From Pollutimonas subterranea (GTDB lineage: Bacteria > Pseudomonadota > Gammaproteobacteria > Burkholderiales > Burkholderiaceae_B), in contig NZ_PDNW01000010.1 of assembly GCF_002849655.1 (NCBI RefSeq), forward strand, positions 1 to 64,000: a stretch of 64,000 bases of DNA, given 5' to 3'. How positions within the stretch are numbered: position 1 is the stretch's first letter; every line of letters starts with the position of its first letter. Position numbers and translations under genes: made by a program. Under the pieces are notes generated by a model that made no database searches, was not told the DNA's origin, and was given only the letters and a program-made list of their open reading frames with translations. Below are positions 45,634-54,827 of the stretch, in pieces.

Positions 45634-45672
45634 AAGCCCGTGCTGCTTTCATTGCCAGCACGGGCTTTTTTC
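45634..45672 (+). terminator. Intrinsic terminator of sucCD
   Basis: AAGCCCGTGCTG / CAGCACGGGCTT, a perfect 12-bp stem with a 10-base loop and TTTTT, 19 bases past the sucD stop. Confidence 0.95.
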
Positions 45673-45727
45673 TGTGCAAGCGCAGGGCGGATTTCAAAGC
45701 TGATTTACAATAGTGCGTTTATGTCTT

Positions 45728-45757
45728 GCCTCGGGACGAACTTAGCCGGGGCTTTTT
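45728..45757 (+). terminator. Terminator-like hairpin in the terC leader
   Basis: GCCTCGG / CCGGGGC (seven pairs, one G-T) with an 11-base loop and TTTTT, 33 bp upstream of terC. Since sucD already has a strong terminator, this may be an attenuator. The leader is too short to hold a manganese riboswitch that I can recognise. Confidence 0.5.
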
Positions 45758-45790
45758 ATCGCTTTTCAAGAAGAATACACAGGAATTCAC

Positions 45791-46513
45791 ATGCTAGAGT
45801 TTATTGACACGCTGCATTGGGGCGCATTATTTCAGATCGTGATGATCGATATATTGCTGGGGGGCGACAATGCCGTGGTCATCGCGCTGGCGTGCCGCAA
45901 TCTGGGGCCCAAGCAACGCGTTCAGGGCATTCTATGGGGAACGGCCGGGGCAATTTTCCTGCGCGTCGTGCTGATTGCCTTTGCGCTGACATTGCTGGCG
46001 ATCCCTTTCCTCAAGATAGTAGGCGGCTTGCTGCTGCTATGGATCGGTATCAAGCTGCTGGTTCCCGAAGACGGCCATCACGACAATATCAAAGCCAATG
46101 CCTCGATCTGGGCGGCGGTCAAGACTATTATCATTGCCGATTTCGTCATGAGCCTCGATAACGTCATTGCCATCGCCGGCGCCGCGCAAAACACGATCCC
46201 GGACCACCAATTGGGCTATGTGATCTTCGGTTTGCTGGTCAGCGTGCCCATCATCATCTGGGGCAGCACGATTGTTCTCAAGCTTATCGACCGTTTCCCG
46301 CTGGTAGTTACCCTGGGTGCGGCCTTGCTGGGCTGGATCGCCGGCGGCATGGTCGTCACCGACATCTTTATCCAGAACCAGTGGGGCGGCGAGCTTCCCG
46401 GTACAATCAAACTGGCGGCTGAAGTCATCGGTGCGGTGCTTGTGGTGGCACTCGGTAAGTGGATTGCCAGCCGCAAAGGCGCTGCCAAGGAAAAAGTCAA
46501 TGGGACTGTTTAA
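45791..46513 (+). CDS. TerC/YjbE-family membrane protein
   Basis: A 240-residue membrane protein with seven predicted spans. The twin acidic motifs of the TerC family are present: DILLGGDNAVVIALAC in the first span and DFVMSLDNVIAIAGAA after the central loop. Family members are linked to tellurite resistance and to export or metalation of manganese at the membrane. A histidine-rich cytoplasmic loop (EDGHHDN) lies between the halves. Its 3' end overlaps a small membrane-peptide gene, which leads directly into hemC. Confidence 0.9.
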   Translation: MLEFIDTLHWGALFQIVMIDILLGGDNAVVIALACRNLGPKQRVQGILWGTAGAIFLRVVLIAFALTLLAIPFLKIVGGLLLLWIGIKLLVPEDGHHDNIKANASIWAAVKTIIIADFVMSLDNVIAIAGAAQNTIPDHQLGYVIFGLLVSVPIIIWGSTIVLKLIDRFPLVVTLGAALLGWIAGGMVVTDIFIQNQWGGELPGTIKLAAEVIGAVLVVALGKWIASRKGAAKEKVNGTV

Positions 46514-46628
46514 ACACTCGGGCCGCAAAAAGCCCGATGAATCCGGCCTGAGCCTGCTTCAAGGGCTGTTCGTCCTGGCGATTGTCGGCATTATTCTGGC
46601 CATCGTATTCACCCAGTTGGCAGGCTAA
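46500..46628 (+). CDS. Small single-span membrane peptide (42 residues)
   Basis: A 42-residue frame starting inside the end of terC (14-base overlap), with AAGGAAAAAG before the ATG. It has a basic, polar N terminus (KHSGRKKPDE) and one membrane span (LLQGLFVLAIVGIILAIVFTQL), expected with the N terminus inside. The stop is three bases before the hemC ATG. The position suggests translational coupling of terC to hemC through this peptide. No function is known. Confidence 0.72.
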   Translation: MGLFKHSGRKKPDESGLSLLQGLFVLAIVGIILAIVFTQLAG

Positions 46629-46631
46629 GGC

Positions 46632-47579
46632 ATGATTCCAGCTCCCGCTACGCTGGTCATTGCGACGCGTGCCAGCCGGCTGGCCTTGTGGCAAGCCGAA
46701 CACGTGCGCGATCGCCTGCAGGCTGTCTATCCCGGATGTCAGGTCACATTGTTGACCATGACAACCCGGGGCGATCAAATCCTGGATCGCACCTTATCAA
46801 AGATCGGCGGAAAAGGCCTGTTCGTCAAAGAGCTGGAAACGGCTCTACTCGATGGCCGTGCCGATCTTGCCGTTCATTCCCTGAAAGACGTTCCGGTCGA
46901 CATGCAAAGCCCGTTTGCCTTGCCCGTCATACTCGAACGCGACGACCCGCGCGATGCCTTCGTTTCCAACGACTACGCAACGCTGGACGACATGCCGCCC
47001 GGTGCCGTTGTCGGTACGTCAAGCCTGCGCCGGGAATCGCAAATTCGCCAGCAGTATCCTCAACTGGTAATACAAGCGCTGCGCGGCAATCTTGATACGC
47101 GCCTGGGCAAGCTTGATCGCGGCGAGTACGCTGCCATCATCCTCGCTGCCGTGGGCTTGAAGCGACTGGGGCTCGAGTCTCGTATTCGCAGCTGTTTGCC
47201 AGTCGAGCAAAGTTTGCCCGCTGCAGGCCAGGGCGCATTGGGTATCGAGGTCCTTGAAAGCCGCGATGACATGCATCGCTGGCTGGCACCGCTGGCCTGT
47301 CCAGATACAACAGCGTGCGCGCTGGCCGAGCGGGCGGTTTCGCGCGTTCTGGGCGGGTCATGCCAGGTGCCGTTGGCGGCCTACGCCAGGCTGGACGGCG
47401 GTGTGCTGCATCTCGATGCGCTCGTTGCCGAACCGGATGGGTCGCGCATCGTGCGTTCCCATGTGCACGGACCCGCCGCGTCGGCAGTGCAGCTGGGCGA
47501 GCAAGCAGCCCGGGAACTCCTGCAAAAAGGGGCCAACGACATCTTGTCCCGGCTCTTGTCTCCGGATACGGCCTCCTGA
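46632..47579 (+). CDS. hemC: Hydroxymethylbilane synthase (porphobilinogen deaminase)
   Basis: A 315-residue enzyme that polymerises four porphobilinogens into hydroxymethylbilane. [20 protein letters not shown] opens the protein. [23 protein letters not shown] contains the catalytic aspartate, and the dipyrromethane cofactor attaches at Cys244 in LGGSCQVP. It is followed by hemD (32 bases) and hemX, a tetrapyrrole operon. Confidence 0.97.
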   Translation: MIPAPATLVIATRASRLALWQAEHVRDRLQAVYPGCQVTLLTMTTRGDQILDRTLSKIGGKGLFVKELETALLDGRADLAVHSLKDVPVDMQSPFALPVILERDDPRDAFVSNDYATLDDMPPGAVVGTSSLRRESQIRQQYPQLVIQALRGNLDTRLGKLDRGEYAAIILAAVGLKRLGLESRIRSCLPVEQSLPAAGQGALGIEVLESRDDMHRWLAPLACPDTTACALAERAVSRVLGGSCQVPLAAYARLDGGVLHLDALVAEPDGSRIVRSHVHGPAASAVQLGEQAARELLQKGANDILSRLLSPDTAS

Positions 47580-47611
47580 TACGTGGCGGCCTTTTTTCGG
47601 CTGATGCGATC

Positions 47612-48415
47612 ATGAACGTCAACGTGGTACTTACACGGCCCGACGGTAGGAACGACCAGTTGGCGGCACGCGCGCTGGCCGCCGGCTGGCAGCCGCTGGC
47701 GCTGCCGGCCCTGGCAATCCGACCATTGGTGCAGCCGGGCCAGTGCATGCCAAAGCCGGGTGACTACGATCTTGTCGTCTTTGTAAGTCGCAATGCCGCC
47801 CGTCTTTATCTGGATTTGCTGGTTGGCCAGTCTTCCGGCCAGGCCTGGCCGGAGCGCACACTGGCCGCGACCGTCGGAAGATCCAGCGCCCAGCCTCTTT
47901 ATGACTCGTCCTTTATCCAGGATGCCCAAATCGTGCATCCCGATTCGACTGCTCGGAACCAGGACTCGGAAGCGTTGTGGCAATGCCTGGAGCCCCGGCT
48001 CCCTGCCATCCGCAAGGTATTGATCGTCAGGGGCGAGTCGGGACGCGAATGGTTGGGCGAGCAATGCGAGCGCATGGGCATCGACGTCGACCGACTGGCC
48101 CTGTACCGACGTGAACCGACGTTGTGGAATTCCAGCCAGGCCGCGGCATTGTCCCAGGCGATGGCTGTGCCGGAATCCTGCGTATTCCTGTTGACGAGCA
48201 GTGAAAGTGTCGATGCGATACATGCCAATATTTCGCGATTGGGCCTGAGCCGTGCATGGGGTCGATCCCGTTTCGTCGCGATACATGAACGCATCGCCAG
48301 CCGTTTACAATCCGTGCTTGGCGCCACTGGTAATGTAGAACCGCCAATGGTAAAAGTATGCTCACCGAGTGACGACTCGATATTTCTGGCCATCAGCCAG
48401 ATGGCGTCGCGTTAA
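47612..48415 (+). CDS. hemD: Uroporphyrinogen-III synthase
   Basis: A 267-residue HemD that closes and isomerises hydroxymethylbilane to uroporphyrinogen III. The start chosen (47612) gives MNVNVVLTRPDGRNDQLAARALAAG, the usual N terminus; the open frame extends far upstream only as a shadow of hemC. DLVVFVSRNAARLYL and VFLLTSSESVDAIHANI are the conserved blocks of the two lobes. Overall family conservation is low, so operon position supports the call. Confidence 0.92.
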   Translation: MNVNVVLTRPDGRNDQLAARALAAGWQPLALPALAIRPLVQPGQCMPKPGDYDLVVFVSRNAARLYLDLLVGQSSGQAWPERTLAATVGRSSAQPLYDSSFIQDAQIVHPDSTARNQDSEALWQCLEPRLPAIRKVLIVRGESGREWLGEQCERMGIDVDRLALYRREPTLWNSSQAAALSQAMAVPESCVFLLTSSESVDAIHANISRLGLSRAWGRSRFVAIHERIASRLQSVLGATGNVEPPMVKVCSPSDDSIFLAISQMASR

Positions 48416-48443
48416 GAAATACTCCTAGGATTACAATCTGGCC

Positions 48444-49907
48444 ATGACTGATAAAAAACCCGAGATTTCGCAAGCAGCCCAGGCCTCCACTCCAAGCGCT
48501 TCGGCTACCCCTGGTCCAGCAATCAATGCTTCGGCCAACAAGAGATCGCCCGTTAAAAAGTCCCGGCCGGTCCTAATACCGGCATTCGTCATTCTTTTGC
48601 TGATCGCCGTGGCACTGGGTGCCGCCGTCTGGTATCAGCAGAAACAGTTCCGGCAGTCCTCCGCGGATCTGGCCACGCAGGTGGAGCGCAGCACCAGCAT
48701 GGCGAACCAGGCCGCCGAGCAGGCCCGCCAAGCGCTGTCCATGCTGGAGGGTCAAACCGCTCAGCTCGATGCCCTGCGTAGTTCCCTCGACGAATCGCGG
48801 GAACAGGTCGGAAGCCTGGAGCAGGCTTTCCGCACGCTTACCGACAGCGGCTCCGACCTGGTGTTGATCAACGATATCGATCACTTGCTTACTATCGCTC
48901 AGCAACAGTTGCAGCTTAGCGGCAATGTCGCAAATGCGGTCATCTCGCTTGAAACGGCACAGGCACAATTGGCAAGGGCTAACCGCCCCGGACTTGCCTC
49001 ACTGCTTCAGACGATCAATGGCGATCTTGAGCGCCTGCGTGCCGCATCGACTGTGGATGTGGCGCTGTTGTCCACACAGCTTGACGAACTTGCCGCGTTG
49101 GTCAGCGATGCGCCATTGCTGGTCCCTGACGACGCCGCGCCTGGTGTTGTTGATGGCGGTTCAGAGGCGGGCGCGCCGCAAGCGTCTAGCAAGAGTCGTG
49201 ATGATGTCGACGCGAATGCGCCGTGGTGGAAAAAAACGCTGGCCACGATGGATGACTGGTCGCGTGATGCCTGGACGTCGGTGCGCCAGGATCTCGGCCA
49301 GTTCATCGCCGTACGGCGGGTGGACGACCCCGTCGCTTTGTTGATGTCTCCGGATCAGGCAACACGCTTTCGCGAGAATCTGCGTTTGCGCATCATGACG
49401 GCGCAGCTGGCGCTGATGATGCGCCAGCCCAAGGTATGGGAATCCGAGACCGCTGCGCTGGTCAAGGCCATTGAAAGCCGCTACGACCCGAAGGCGCAAC
49501 CGAGTCGGCACGCCCTCAAGCTGGCGCGCCAGATGGCCGATACCTCCATCGAACTGAAGCTCCCTACGGTTGCCAATAGCCTGCAGGCCGTGCAAGCGCT
49601 ACGTGAGGCCAATGCAAAATCGGCCCAGAACGGATCCATCCCGTCTACCGATGAAGCGGCTCCAGCCGCCGTGCCCGAAGAGGCTGCACCCGACCAGGCT
49701 CCGGCGACGCCAGAGCCGCAGTCAGGTCTGGAGTCACGGCCTCTGCCCGAATCACCGGCACCCGAGTCATCGCCGCCTGAGTCATCGCCGCCTGAGTCAT
49801 CGCCGCCTGAATCACAAGCGCCTGAGTCGCCTGGAGCGCAGACCCAGTCTTCCGCTGCTCCTCATGCACAGTCTGCCGCCGCGGCAACTACCAGGCTTCG
49901 GGGATAA
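48444..49907 (+). CDS. hemX: HemX-family membrane protein
   Basis: A 487-residue HemX. A single membrane span (RPVLIPAFVILLLIAVALGAAVW, about 41-63) is followed by a long coiled-coil region (QVERSTSMANQAAEQARQAL to EQVGSLEQAFRTL) and a helical domain containing DIDHLLTIAQQQLQLSGNV. The annotation uroporphyrinogen methyltransferase is often attached, but no methyltransferase motif is present. The C terminus is a Pro/Glu/Ser repeat tail. It lies between hemD and hemY and may scaffold haem-biosynthetic proteins. Confidence 0.9.
   Translation: MTDKKPEISQAAQASTPSASATPGPAINASANKRSPVKKSRPVLIPAFVILLLIAVALGAAVWYQQKQFRQSSADLATQVERSTSMANQAAEQARQALSMLEGQTAQLDALRSSLDESREQVGSLEQAFRTLTDSGSDLVLINDIDHLLTIAQQQLQLSGNVANAVISLETAQAQLARANRPGLASLLQTINGDLERLRAASTVDVALLSTQLDELAALVSDAPLLVPDDAAPGVVDGGSEAGAPQASSKSRDDVDANAPWWKKTLATMDDWSRDAWTSVRQDLGQFIAVRRVDDPVALLMSPDQATRFRENLRLRIMTAQLALMMRQPKVWESETAALVKAIESRYDPKAQPSRHALKLARQMADTSIELKLPTVANSLQAVQALREANAKSAQNGSIPSTDEAAPAAVPEEAAPDQAPATPEPQSGLESRPLPESPAPESSPPESSPPESSPPESQAPESPGAQTQSSAAPHAQSAAAATTRLRG
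49764..49823 (+). repeat. 15-bp tandem repeat encoding PESSP in hemX
   Basis: Three exact copies of GAGTCATCGCCGCCT and a fourth degenerate copy, each encoding one E-S-S-P-P unit of the HemX tail. Length variation by slippage is expected. Confidence 0.9.
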
Positions 49908-49910
49908 ACA

Positions 49911-51428
49911 ATGAGAACCTGGTTCTGGACCCTGCTCGTATTCGTGGCCGCTGTAGCGCTGGCCCTGCTCTTGCGCGACCATAGTGGCAATGTACTTATC
50001 ATTGCGCAACCCTGGCGCATCGAACTGTCGCTGACCCTTGCGGTCTTGCTTATATTGGCCGCTTTCATCATTTTGTATGTCGTGCTTCGGGTATTGGCAT
50101 GGATCTCCGGCGGTCCCGAGCGTTTTCGCTCCTGGCGCAGTCTACGCGCCGAGAATCGCGATCACCACTTGTTGGAAAACGGCTGGATCAATGTACTCGA
50201 GGGCCGCTACACCGAGGCGGAAAAAGAGCTATCCAAGCTGCTCGGACGTACACGATCCAGCAACCGCAAGGTGCTGGCCGGCCTGGCGTCGGCACGCGCC
50301 TCACATCACCTTGGCGAATTCACCCGCCGCGACCAGGCGTTGGCGCTTGCGCAGGATGCCGCCGGCAATGATCCGCGCTTGCGGGAGGCGGCTGCTACGG
50401 TAGCTGCCGAAATGTACCTGGATCAGAATCGCCCGCAGGACGCATTGGTGCTGTTGCAGCCTCTGCAGGACGCGAGCTCGCGTTATTTCCATGCGACACG
50501 CCTGCTGTTGCGTGCCCACCGCCAGCTGCGTAACCACGACCGTGTCTACGAACTCACCCGCTTGCTATTGCGCCGTGGCGTTATCGACAAGACGGAAGCC
50601 ATGCAGCTGATCGAGACGTCGGCGGCGGCGCGCTTGCATGCAGGTGGTCCCGAGGGATTCAAGTCCATCTGGGGTGATTTGAAGGCCGAAGAGCGCGTCC
50701 TGCCGGACATTGCGCTGGCGGGCGCCGCCATTCAAACTTCGCAGGCAAACTACGACGAAGCATCGAAGATTCTCGAAGCAGCCATTAACGTCAAGCTGGA
50801 CGCGCGTTTGTTAAGTGCTTACTCGCAAAGCCCGGCCGAACACGTCGCGCGCCGCTTGAGCAAGGCCGAGGTCTGGCTCAAGTCGCATCCCGACGATTCC
50901 GCATTGCTGGCGGCCCTGGGCAATCTATGCCTGACCGGCGAATTGTGGGGGCAGGGCGAGCATTATTTGTTGCGCAGCATGAAGATCCGCAGCGATATGC
51001 GCATCCATGCCTTGCTCGGTAATCTGTACGATCGACTTGGCCGCGCGGGCGACGCCATGACTCATTGGCGCTTGGCGTCCGGTGTGGCGGGAGTGCTTCC
51101 CGTACTGCCGGCCAGCCGCGCGTTGCCCGCCGCCGATACGCGTGGCGACCCGACGCTTATCGACGTCGAAAGTATTCCTGAGACCAGCGTGGCCCGCCAT
51201 GCCGAGGTGCCCGTTGCAGCCAGCGCAGCCGATTTCATGGGCGAGGACGTGATCGGGTCGGAGCCCTTGCTGACACGGCCGCCCGCCGATATGAAGCCGG
51301 CCGTCTCGCATGATCGTACGCCGGCTTCCGATTCCGGCCTGGACGAGTATTTCGACAGTGCGCCAATTCCAGGTGTTGATTTGTCGCAAACTTCCGACCG
51401 TCCGCGTCGCGGCCCGGAAAGATACTGA
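49911..51428 (+). CDS. hemY: HemY-family TPR membrane protein
   Basis: A 505-residue HemY (the proteobacterial, non-oxidase type). Two N-terminal membrane spans (about 2-20 and 42-64) are followed by tetratricopeptide-like repeats, e.g. NGWINVLEGRYTEAEKELSKLL and LASARASHHLGEFTRRDQAL. It starts three bases after hemX. The protein is associated with late protohaem synthesis or trafficking in other bacteria; no catalytic residues are known. A disordered tail of about 90 residues ends the protein. Confidence 0.92.
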   Translation: MRTWFWTLLVFVAAVALALLLRDHSGNVLIIAQPWRIELSLTLAVLLILAAFIILYVVLRVLAWISGGPERFRSWRSLRAENRDHHLLENGWINVLEGRYTEAEKELSKLLGRTRSSNRKVLAGLASARASHHLGEFTRRDQALALAQDAAGNDPRLREAAATVAAEMYLDQNRPQDALVLLQPLQDASSRYFHATRLLLRAHRQLRNHDRVYELTRLLLRRGVIDKTEAMQLIETSAAARLHAGGPEGFKSIWGDLKAEERVLPDIALAGAAIQTSQANYDEASKILEAAINVKLDARLLSAYSQSPAEHVARRLSKAEVWLKSHPDDSALLAALGNLCLTGELWGQGEHYLLRSMKIRSDMRIHALLGNLYDRLGRAGDAMTHWRLASGVAGVLPVLPASRALPAADTRGDPTLIDVESIPETSVARHAEVPVAASAADFMGEDVIGSEPLLTRPPADMKPAVSHDRTPASDSGLDEYFDSAPIPGVDLSQTSDRPRRGPERY

Positions 51429-51467
51429 TTTTCTCTTTACTTTTATATATTTGAGGTTGAACGAAGT

Positions 51468-52004
51468 ATGAGCTTAGACCGAGTACCCGCCGGCAGCAAC
51501 TTGCCAGACGAATTCAATGTCATTGTCGAGATCCCCATGAATGCGGACCCGGTCAAGTACGAAGTCGACAAAGACTCCGGCGCCGTATTCGTCGACAGAT
51601 TCATGCTGACGGCCATGCATTATCCGTGCAACTATGGCTATATTCCGCAGACCATATCCGATGACGGCGACCCGGTTGACGTGCTGGTACTGGCCCCGTT
51701 CCCGATCCAGATCGGCGCGGTAATACGCTGCCGCTCCATTGGCGTACTGATCATGGACGACGAGGCCGGCGGTGACGCAAAAGTCCTGGCGGTTCCCGTC
51801 GACAAGCTGTACCCTCCGTACCGCCATATCCAGAAGCCGGAAGACCTGCCCCAGGAAGATCTCGCCCGCATCCAGCACTTTTTCGAACACTACAAAGATC
51901 TCGAAAAAGGAAAATGGGTCAAGGTCAAGGGCTGGGAAGGTCCAGAATCGGCGCTCAAAGAAATTCGTGATGGCGCTCAACGCTTCAGCAAAGGTGATAA
52001 GTAA
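51468..52004 (+). CDS. ppa: Inorganic pyrophosphatase
   Basis: A 178-residue family I pyrophosphatase that hydrolyses pyrophosphate and so pulls biosynthetic reactions forward. The metal-binding signature [10 protein letters not shown] is at residues 65-74, with [18 protein letters not shown] at the N terminus and KVKGWEG near the end. The stop codon touches the ATG of the next gene. Confidence 0.97.
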   Translation: MSLDRVPAGSNLPDEFNVIVEIPMNADPVKYEVDKDSGAVFVDRFMLTAMHYPCNYGYIPQTISDDGDPVDVLVLAPFPIQIGAVIRCRSIGVLIMDDEAGGDAKVLAVPVDKLYPPYRHIQKPEDLPQEDLARIQHFFEHYKDLEKGKWVKVKGWEGPESALKEIRDGAQRFSKGDK

Positions 52005-52700
52005 ATGAATACAGTCATTCCCGCACACCCTGTCTATGCCATCCCCGTAGCCGGGTCGGACGCCGTCTTCCCCGTAAGGCGTGTGTATTGCGTCGGCCGC
52101 AACTATGCCGAGCATGCCAAGGAGATGGGCTTTACCGGTCGTGAAGAACCATTTTTCTTCAATAAGCCCGCCGACGCGCTCCTGACCGTCGCAGATGGCC
52201 AGACCGGCACCATGCCGTACCCCCCTAAAACGTCAAATCTGCATTACGAGATCGAGCTGGTGGTGGCGCTGGACAAGGGCGGCCGTGACCTGACTGTGGA
52301 GCAGGCCGCTGAATGTGTGTGGGGTTATGGCATTGGCCTGGACATGACGCGACGCGACCTGCAGGGCGAGGCCAAGAAGCAGGGTCGTCCTTGGGAAGTG
52401 GGCAAAGCGTTCGACCAGTCGGCACCCGTCGGCCCGCTGCATCCGCGGGAAAAGGTCGGCACACTGGACGCCGGTCCGATTTCGCTGAGCGTGAACGGCA
52501 CCGTCAAGCAGTCCAGCGACTTGACGCAAATGATCTGGAATATTGCCGAATCCATTTCTTATCTTTCAGGCCTGTTCGAGCTGAAGGCCGGCGACATCAT
52601 CTTCACGGGTACCCCAGAAGGCGTGGGTCCGGTCGTGGCCGGCGATACGCTGGTGGGCTCGGTTGCCGGCCTGGGCGAGCTACGCGTAAAAATCGCCTGA
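52005..52700 (+). CDS. Fumarylacetoacetate hydrolase-family protein
   Basis: A 231-residue single-domain FAH-fold enzyme. RVYCVGRNYAEHAKEMG and HYEIELVVALDKGG hold the conserved metal-ligand glutamates. GYGIGLDMTRRDLQGEAKKQG and GTPEGVGPVVAGD complete the family pattern. Relatives include fumarylpyruvate hydrolase, acylpyruvases and oxaloacetate decarboxylase (FAHD1 type); length and motifs fit that subgroup, but the substrate is open. It immediately follows ppa. Confidence 0.9.
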   Translation: MNTVIPAHPVYAIPVAGSDAVFPVRRVYCVGRNYAEHAKEMGFTGREEPFFFNKPADALLTVADGQTGTMPYPPKTSNLHYEIELVVALDKGGRDLTVEQAAECVWGYGIGLDMTRRDLQGEAKKQGRPWEVGKAFDQSAPVGPLHPREKVGTLDAGPISLSVNGTVKQSSDLTQMIWNIAESISYLSGLFELKAGDIIFTGTPEGVGPVVAGDTLVGSVAGLGELRVKIA

Positions 52701-52758
52701 TTTCGTTCCAGTACCAAGCACCTTGTCATTAAAAACACTTCTAGTAAAAAGGGAAATC

Positions 52759-52887
52759 ATGGCTACCAAAATTCTTGCCGCTTTAGCCTTGTTGGGCTGT
52801 TTTGCCTTGGCCGGTTGCAATACCGTAGCAGGTGCGGGCGAAGATATAAGCAGAGCCGGCGGCGCGATCACCCGTTCCGCAAAATAG
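52759..52887 (+). CDS. Entericidin-family lipoprotein
   Basis: A 42-residue lipoprotein: MATKILAALALLGCFALAGC with the lipobox cysteine at 20, then NTVAGAGEDISRAGGAI, the signature of entericidin A/B. Entericidins are small envelope lipoproteins forming a toxin-antidote pair in E. coli; here only one copy is present. GGGAAA precedes the ATG and a strong terminator follows, so it forms its own transcript. Confidence 0.9.
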   Translation: MATKILAALALLGCFALAGCNTVAGAGEDISRAGGAITRSAK

Positions 52888-52938
52888 TAGTTTTGCACTG
52901 ACCGCTTGTAGCGGGACAGTAGACACGGGGTCGAACTG

Positions 52939-52976
52939 GGCTGAGTCCTGTATTGCACAGGGCTCAGCCTTTTTTT
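52939..52976 (+). terminator. Intrinsic terminator after the entericidin gene
   Basis: GGCTGAG-T-CCTGT / ACAGG-G-CTCAGCC hairpin with seven T residues. Confidence 0.92.
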
Positions 52977-52991
52977 ATAGCCGATCGGGGC

Positions 52992-53984
52992 TTAGTTGGT
53001 CAGAGAAAGCCCAGTCTCTTTCACGAACTTGTCCCAGCGCTTGTATTGTTCGACGGTGTAGTCGTCCACGCTTGCCCCATCGGTGCCGATCACTTCGAAG
53101 CCCAGGGCGGTCAGCTTCTGTTTGACCTCTTTATCGTTAAGGGCTTCCTGGAAGGCTTTGGTCAGGTTATTGGAAACGTCGTCAGGTGTAGCGGCGGGAG
53201 CGAAAATACCTATCCATGAATAAGCTTCATAGTTCGGGAAGCCTGATTCCGCGACGGTGGGTGTATCGGGAAGGTCTGGCAGGCGCGTCGTACCCGTCAC
53301 TGCCAGAGGCTTGATTTTCCCGGCAGCAATATTGGACTTTGTCGCCGCATAGCTGAGCATCGTGAAATTGACGACCTTGCCCAGCACCGCTTGCACGGCT
53401 GGCCCGCCACCTCCAAAGGGGACATGAAGAATGTCAACACCCGCCCGGCGCTTAAGGTCTTCAGCGGCCAGGTGGTTCAATGATCCGGCGCCTGTCGAGG
53501 CATAGCTAAATTTTTGAGGCTCCGCCTTGGCAACCGCCAGGAACTCCTTCAGGTTATTGCCGGGAGTAGCCGTGGACGCCCCGATAACCAGCGGAAACCG
53601 CAGGGCAAACGCAATGCCGCGCAGATCCTTGAACGTGTCGTAAGGCAAATCCGGCTTGATGATGGGATTGATGGCGTGCGTGTCGAAGCTGACCAGCAAG
53701 GTGGTGCCGTCCGGTTTGGAACGGGTCACGTACTGGGTGGCGATCTGGCTGGCTGCCCCCGGCTTGTTCTCGACGACTACGGTGCGGCCTAGCAACTCCG
53801 CCAATTTGGGCTGGATAATCCGGGATGCAATATCGGTACTTCCTCCGGGTGGGAAGGGCACAACCAGCCGGATGGGCGCGTCGTCTGCGCTGGCCGCAGC
53901 TGCCATGGACAGGGCCAGCAGGCAGGAAGCGCCTATTTTAAGGAGAGCGCCTTTGGGTTTTTTTTGCGTGAAGAATCGAGTCAT
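52992..53984 (-). CDS. Bug/TctC-family periplasmic substrate-binding protein
   Basis: A 330-residue solute receptor. The start at 53984 follows AGAGGAAAA, and the Sec signal ends near AAASADD. The Bug pattern is clear: IRLVVPFPPGGSTDIASRI, NKPGAASQIATQYV, the FSYASTGAGSLNHLAAE loop and HVPFGGGGPAVQAVLGKV. It is an orphan receptor without TctA/TctB genes. The adjacent VOC-type gene upstream (25 bases) is co-directional and probably co-transcribed. Confidence 0.9.
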   Translation of the reverse strand: MTRFFTQKKPKGALLKIGASCLLALSMAAAASADDAPIRLVVPFPPGGSTDIASRIIQPKLAELLGRTVVVENKPGAASQIATQYVTRSKPDGTTLLVSFDTHAINPIIKPDLPYDTFKDLRGIAFALRFPLVIGASTATPGNNLKEFLAVAKAEPQKFSYASTGAGSLNHLAAEDLKRRAGVDILHVPFGGGGPAVQAVLGKVVNFTMLSYAATKSNIAAGKIKPLAVTGTTRLPDLPDTPTVAESGFPNYEAYSWIGIFAPAATPDDVSNNLTKAFQEALNDKEVKQKLTALGFEVIGTDGASVDDYTVEQYKRWDKFVKETGLSLTN

Positions 53985-54009
53985 TGTTTTTCCTCTTGGT
54001 TGTGGCGGT

Positions 54010-54732
54010 TTACACAAATTGATCAAGCCGTGTGTTGAATAGTTGGCGCGCGCCGTGCTCATCGGCAACCCAAGCCGCCTCGATGCGGGCCTGAGTTGCC
54101 GCCGGATCGCGGCGCACACGCATGCGCGTGTTGGGCAGTGTTATTTCATAGTCACCATTGTCGTCGGCCCGCACATCGGCTTGCGCCAGCACGGCAAGCG
54201 ACTGCGCATCCGAATGCGGTTCGCCGGATACGATAAGAATATCACTGAGTGTCCTGGCGCCATTCGCATGTTTCATATAGTTATCGACCCACACATATTC
54301 CGGCGTCAAGTGTTGACAGAAATATACCCGGAATCCGGGGATGGGCTGGGTCGCGAACCGGACGGTATCAAAGCGGGCAGTCGCCTGTTTCCCGGCCGAT
54401 TCTATAGGCCGCTCGAGTCTCTGGACGGGGTTGACGTCAAACCCGTTGTCCTTGAGGTACTCGTAGGTTTGCTGCGCGTTCGTGCTGCGAAATACCAGCG
54501 CATCCAACCCTGCCGGTGAATCGGCTATTTCCTTGCGGGCCGGTGGGGCACCTTCAGGCCAGCCCAGCAACTCGATGTAGCTGTCGTCCAGTGTGATAAG
54601 GCGATTGACCGAGCCGAGATTATGACGGGCGAGGTCGGTCAGGCAATAGCCGTCTTTTTCGAATCGCGGCGCCAGCCCGGTCAGTCGGTCGCGCAACATA
54701 AGGACAAGGTGGTCGAACGCTAAAGTCGCCAT
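54010..54732 (-). CDS. Glyoxalase-like (VOC) domain protein
   Basis: A 240-residue VOC-superfamily protein of the Glyoxalase_3 type. It opens with FDHLVLMLRDRLTGLAPRFEKDGY, has LITLDDSYIELLGWPEG (metal-ligand Glu) and FRVYFCQHLTPEYVW in the second half. The reaction is unknown; such proteins occur with Bug receptors in catabolic loci. It is divergent from phnC, and the Pho box lies between them. Confidence 0.82.
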   Translation of the reverse strand: MATLAFDHLVLMLRDRLTGLAPRFEKDGYCLTDLARHNLGSVNRLITLDDSYIELLGWPEGAPPARKEIADSPAGLDALVFRSTNAQQTYEYLKDNGFDVNPVQRLERPIESAGKQATARFDTVRFATQPIPGFRVYFCQHLTPEYVWVDNYMKHANGARTLSDILIVSGEPHSDAQSLAVLAQADVRADDNGDYEITLPNTRMRVRRDPAATQARIEAAWVADEHGARQLFNTRLDQFV

Positions 54733-54787
54733 TGGGTGAGCCTCAGAAGAATATATGACTGTGCAATATGGATGCCTGCCCGGCAGG

Positions 54788-54827
54788 CTGTCATGAAAAC
54801 GTCATCGCAGTTTAATCCCGATGTCAT
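54788..54827 (+). promoter_or_regulatory. Pho box (PhoB binding array) of the phn operon
   Basis: Half-sites spaced exactly 11 bp: CTGTCAT (54788), ACGTCAT (54799), a degenerate GTTTAAT (54810) and ATGTCAT (54821). The first is identical to the PhoB half-site. A -10-like TAAGAT lies at 54838-54843, 10 bp beyond the last half-site, the usual Pho-promoter spacing. phnC starts 66 bp downstream. Confidence 0.8.

Noticed and set aside
45660-45790. Manganese (yybP-ykoY) riboswitch before terC
   Set aside because: The leader after the sucD terminator is short and lacks the conserved loop sequences; only a simple hairpin is present.
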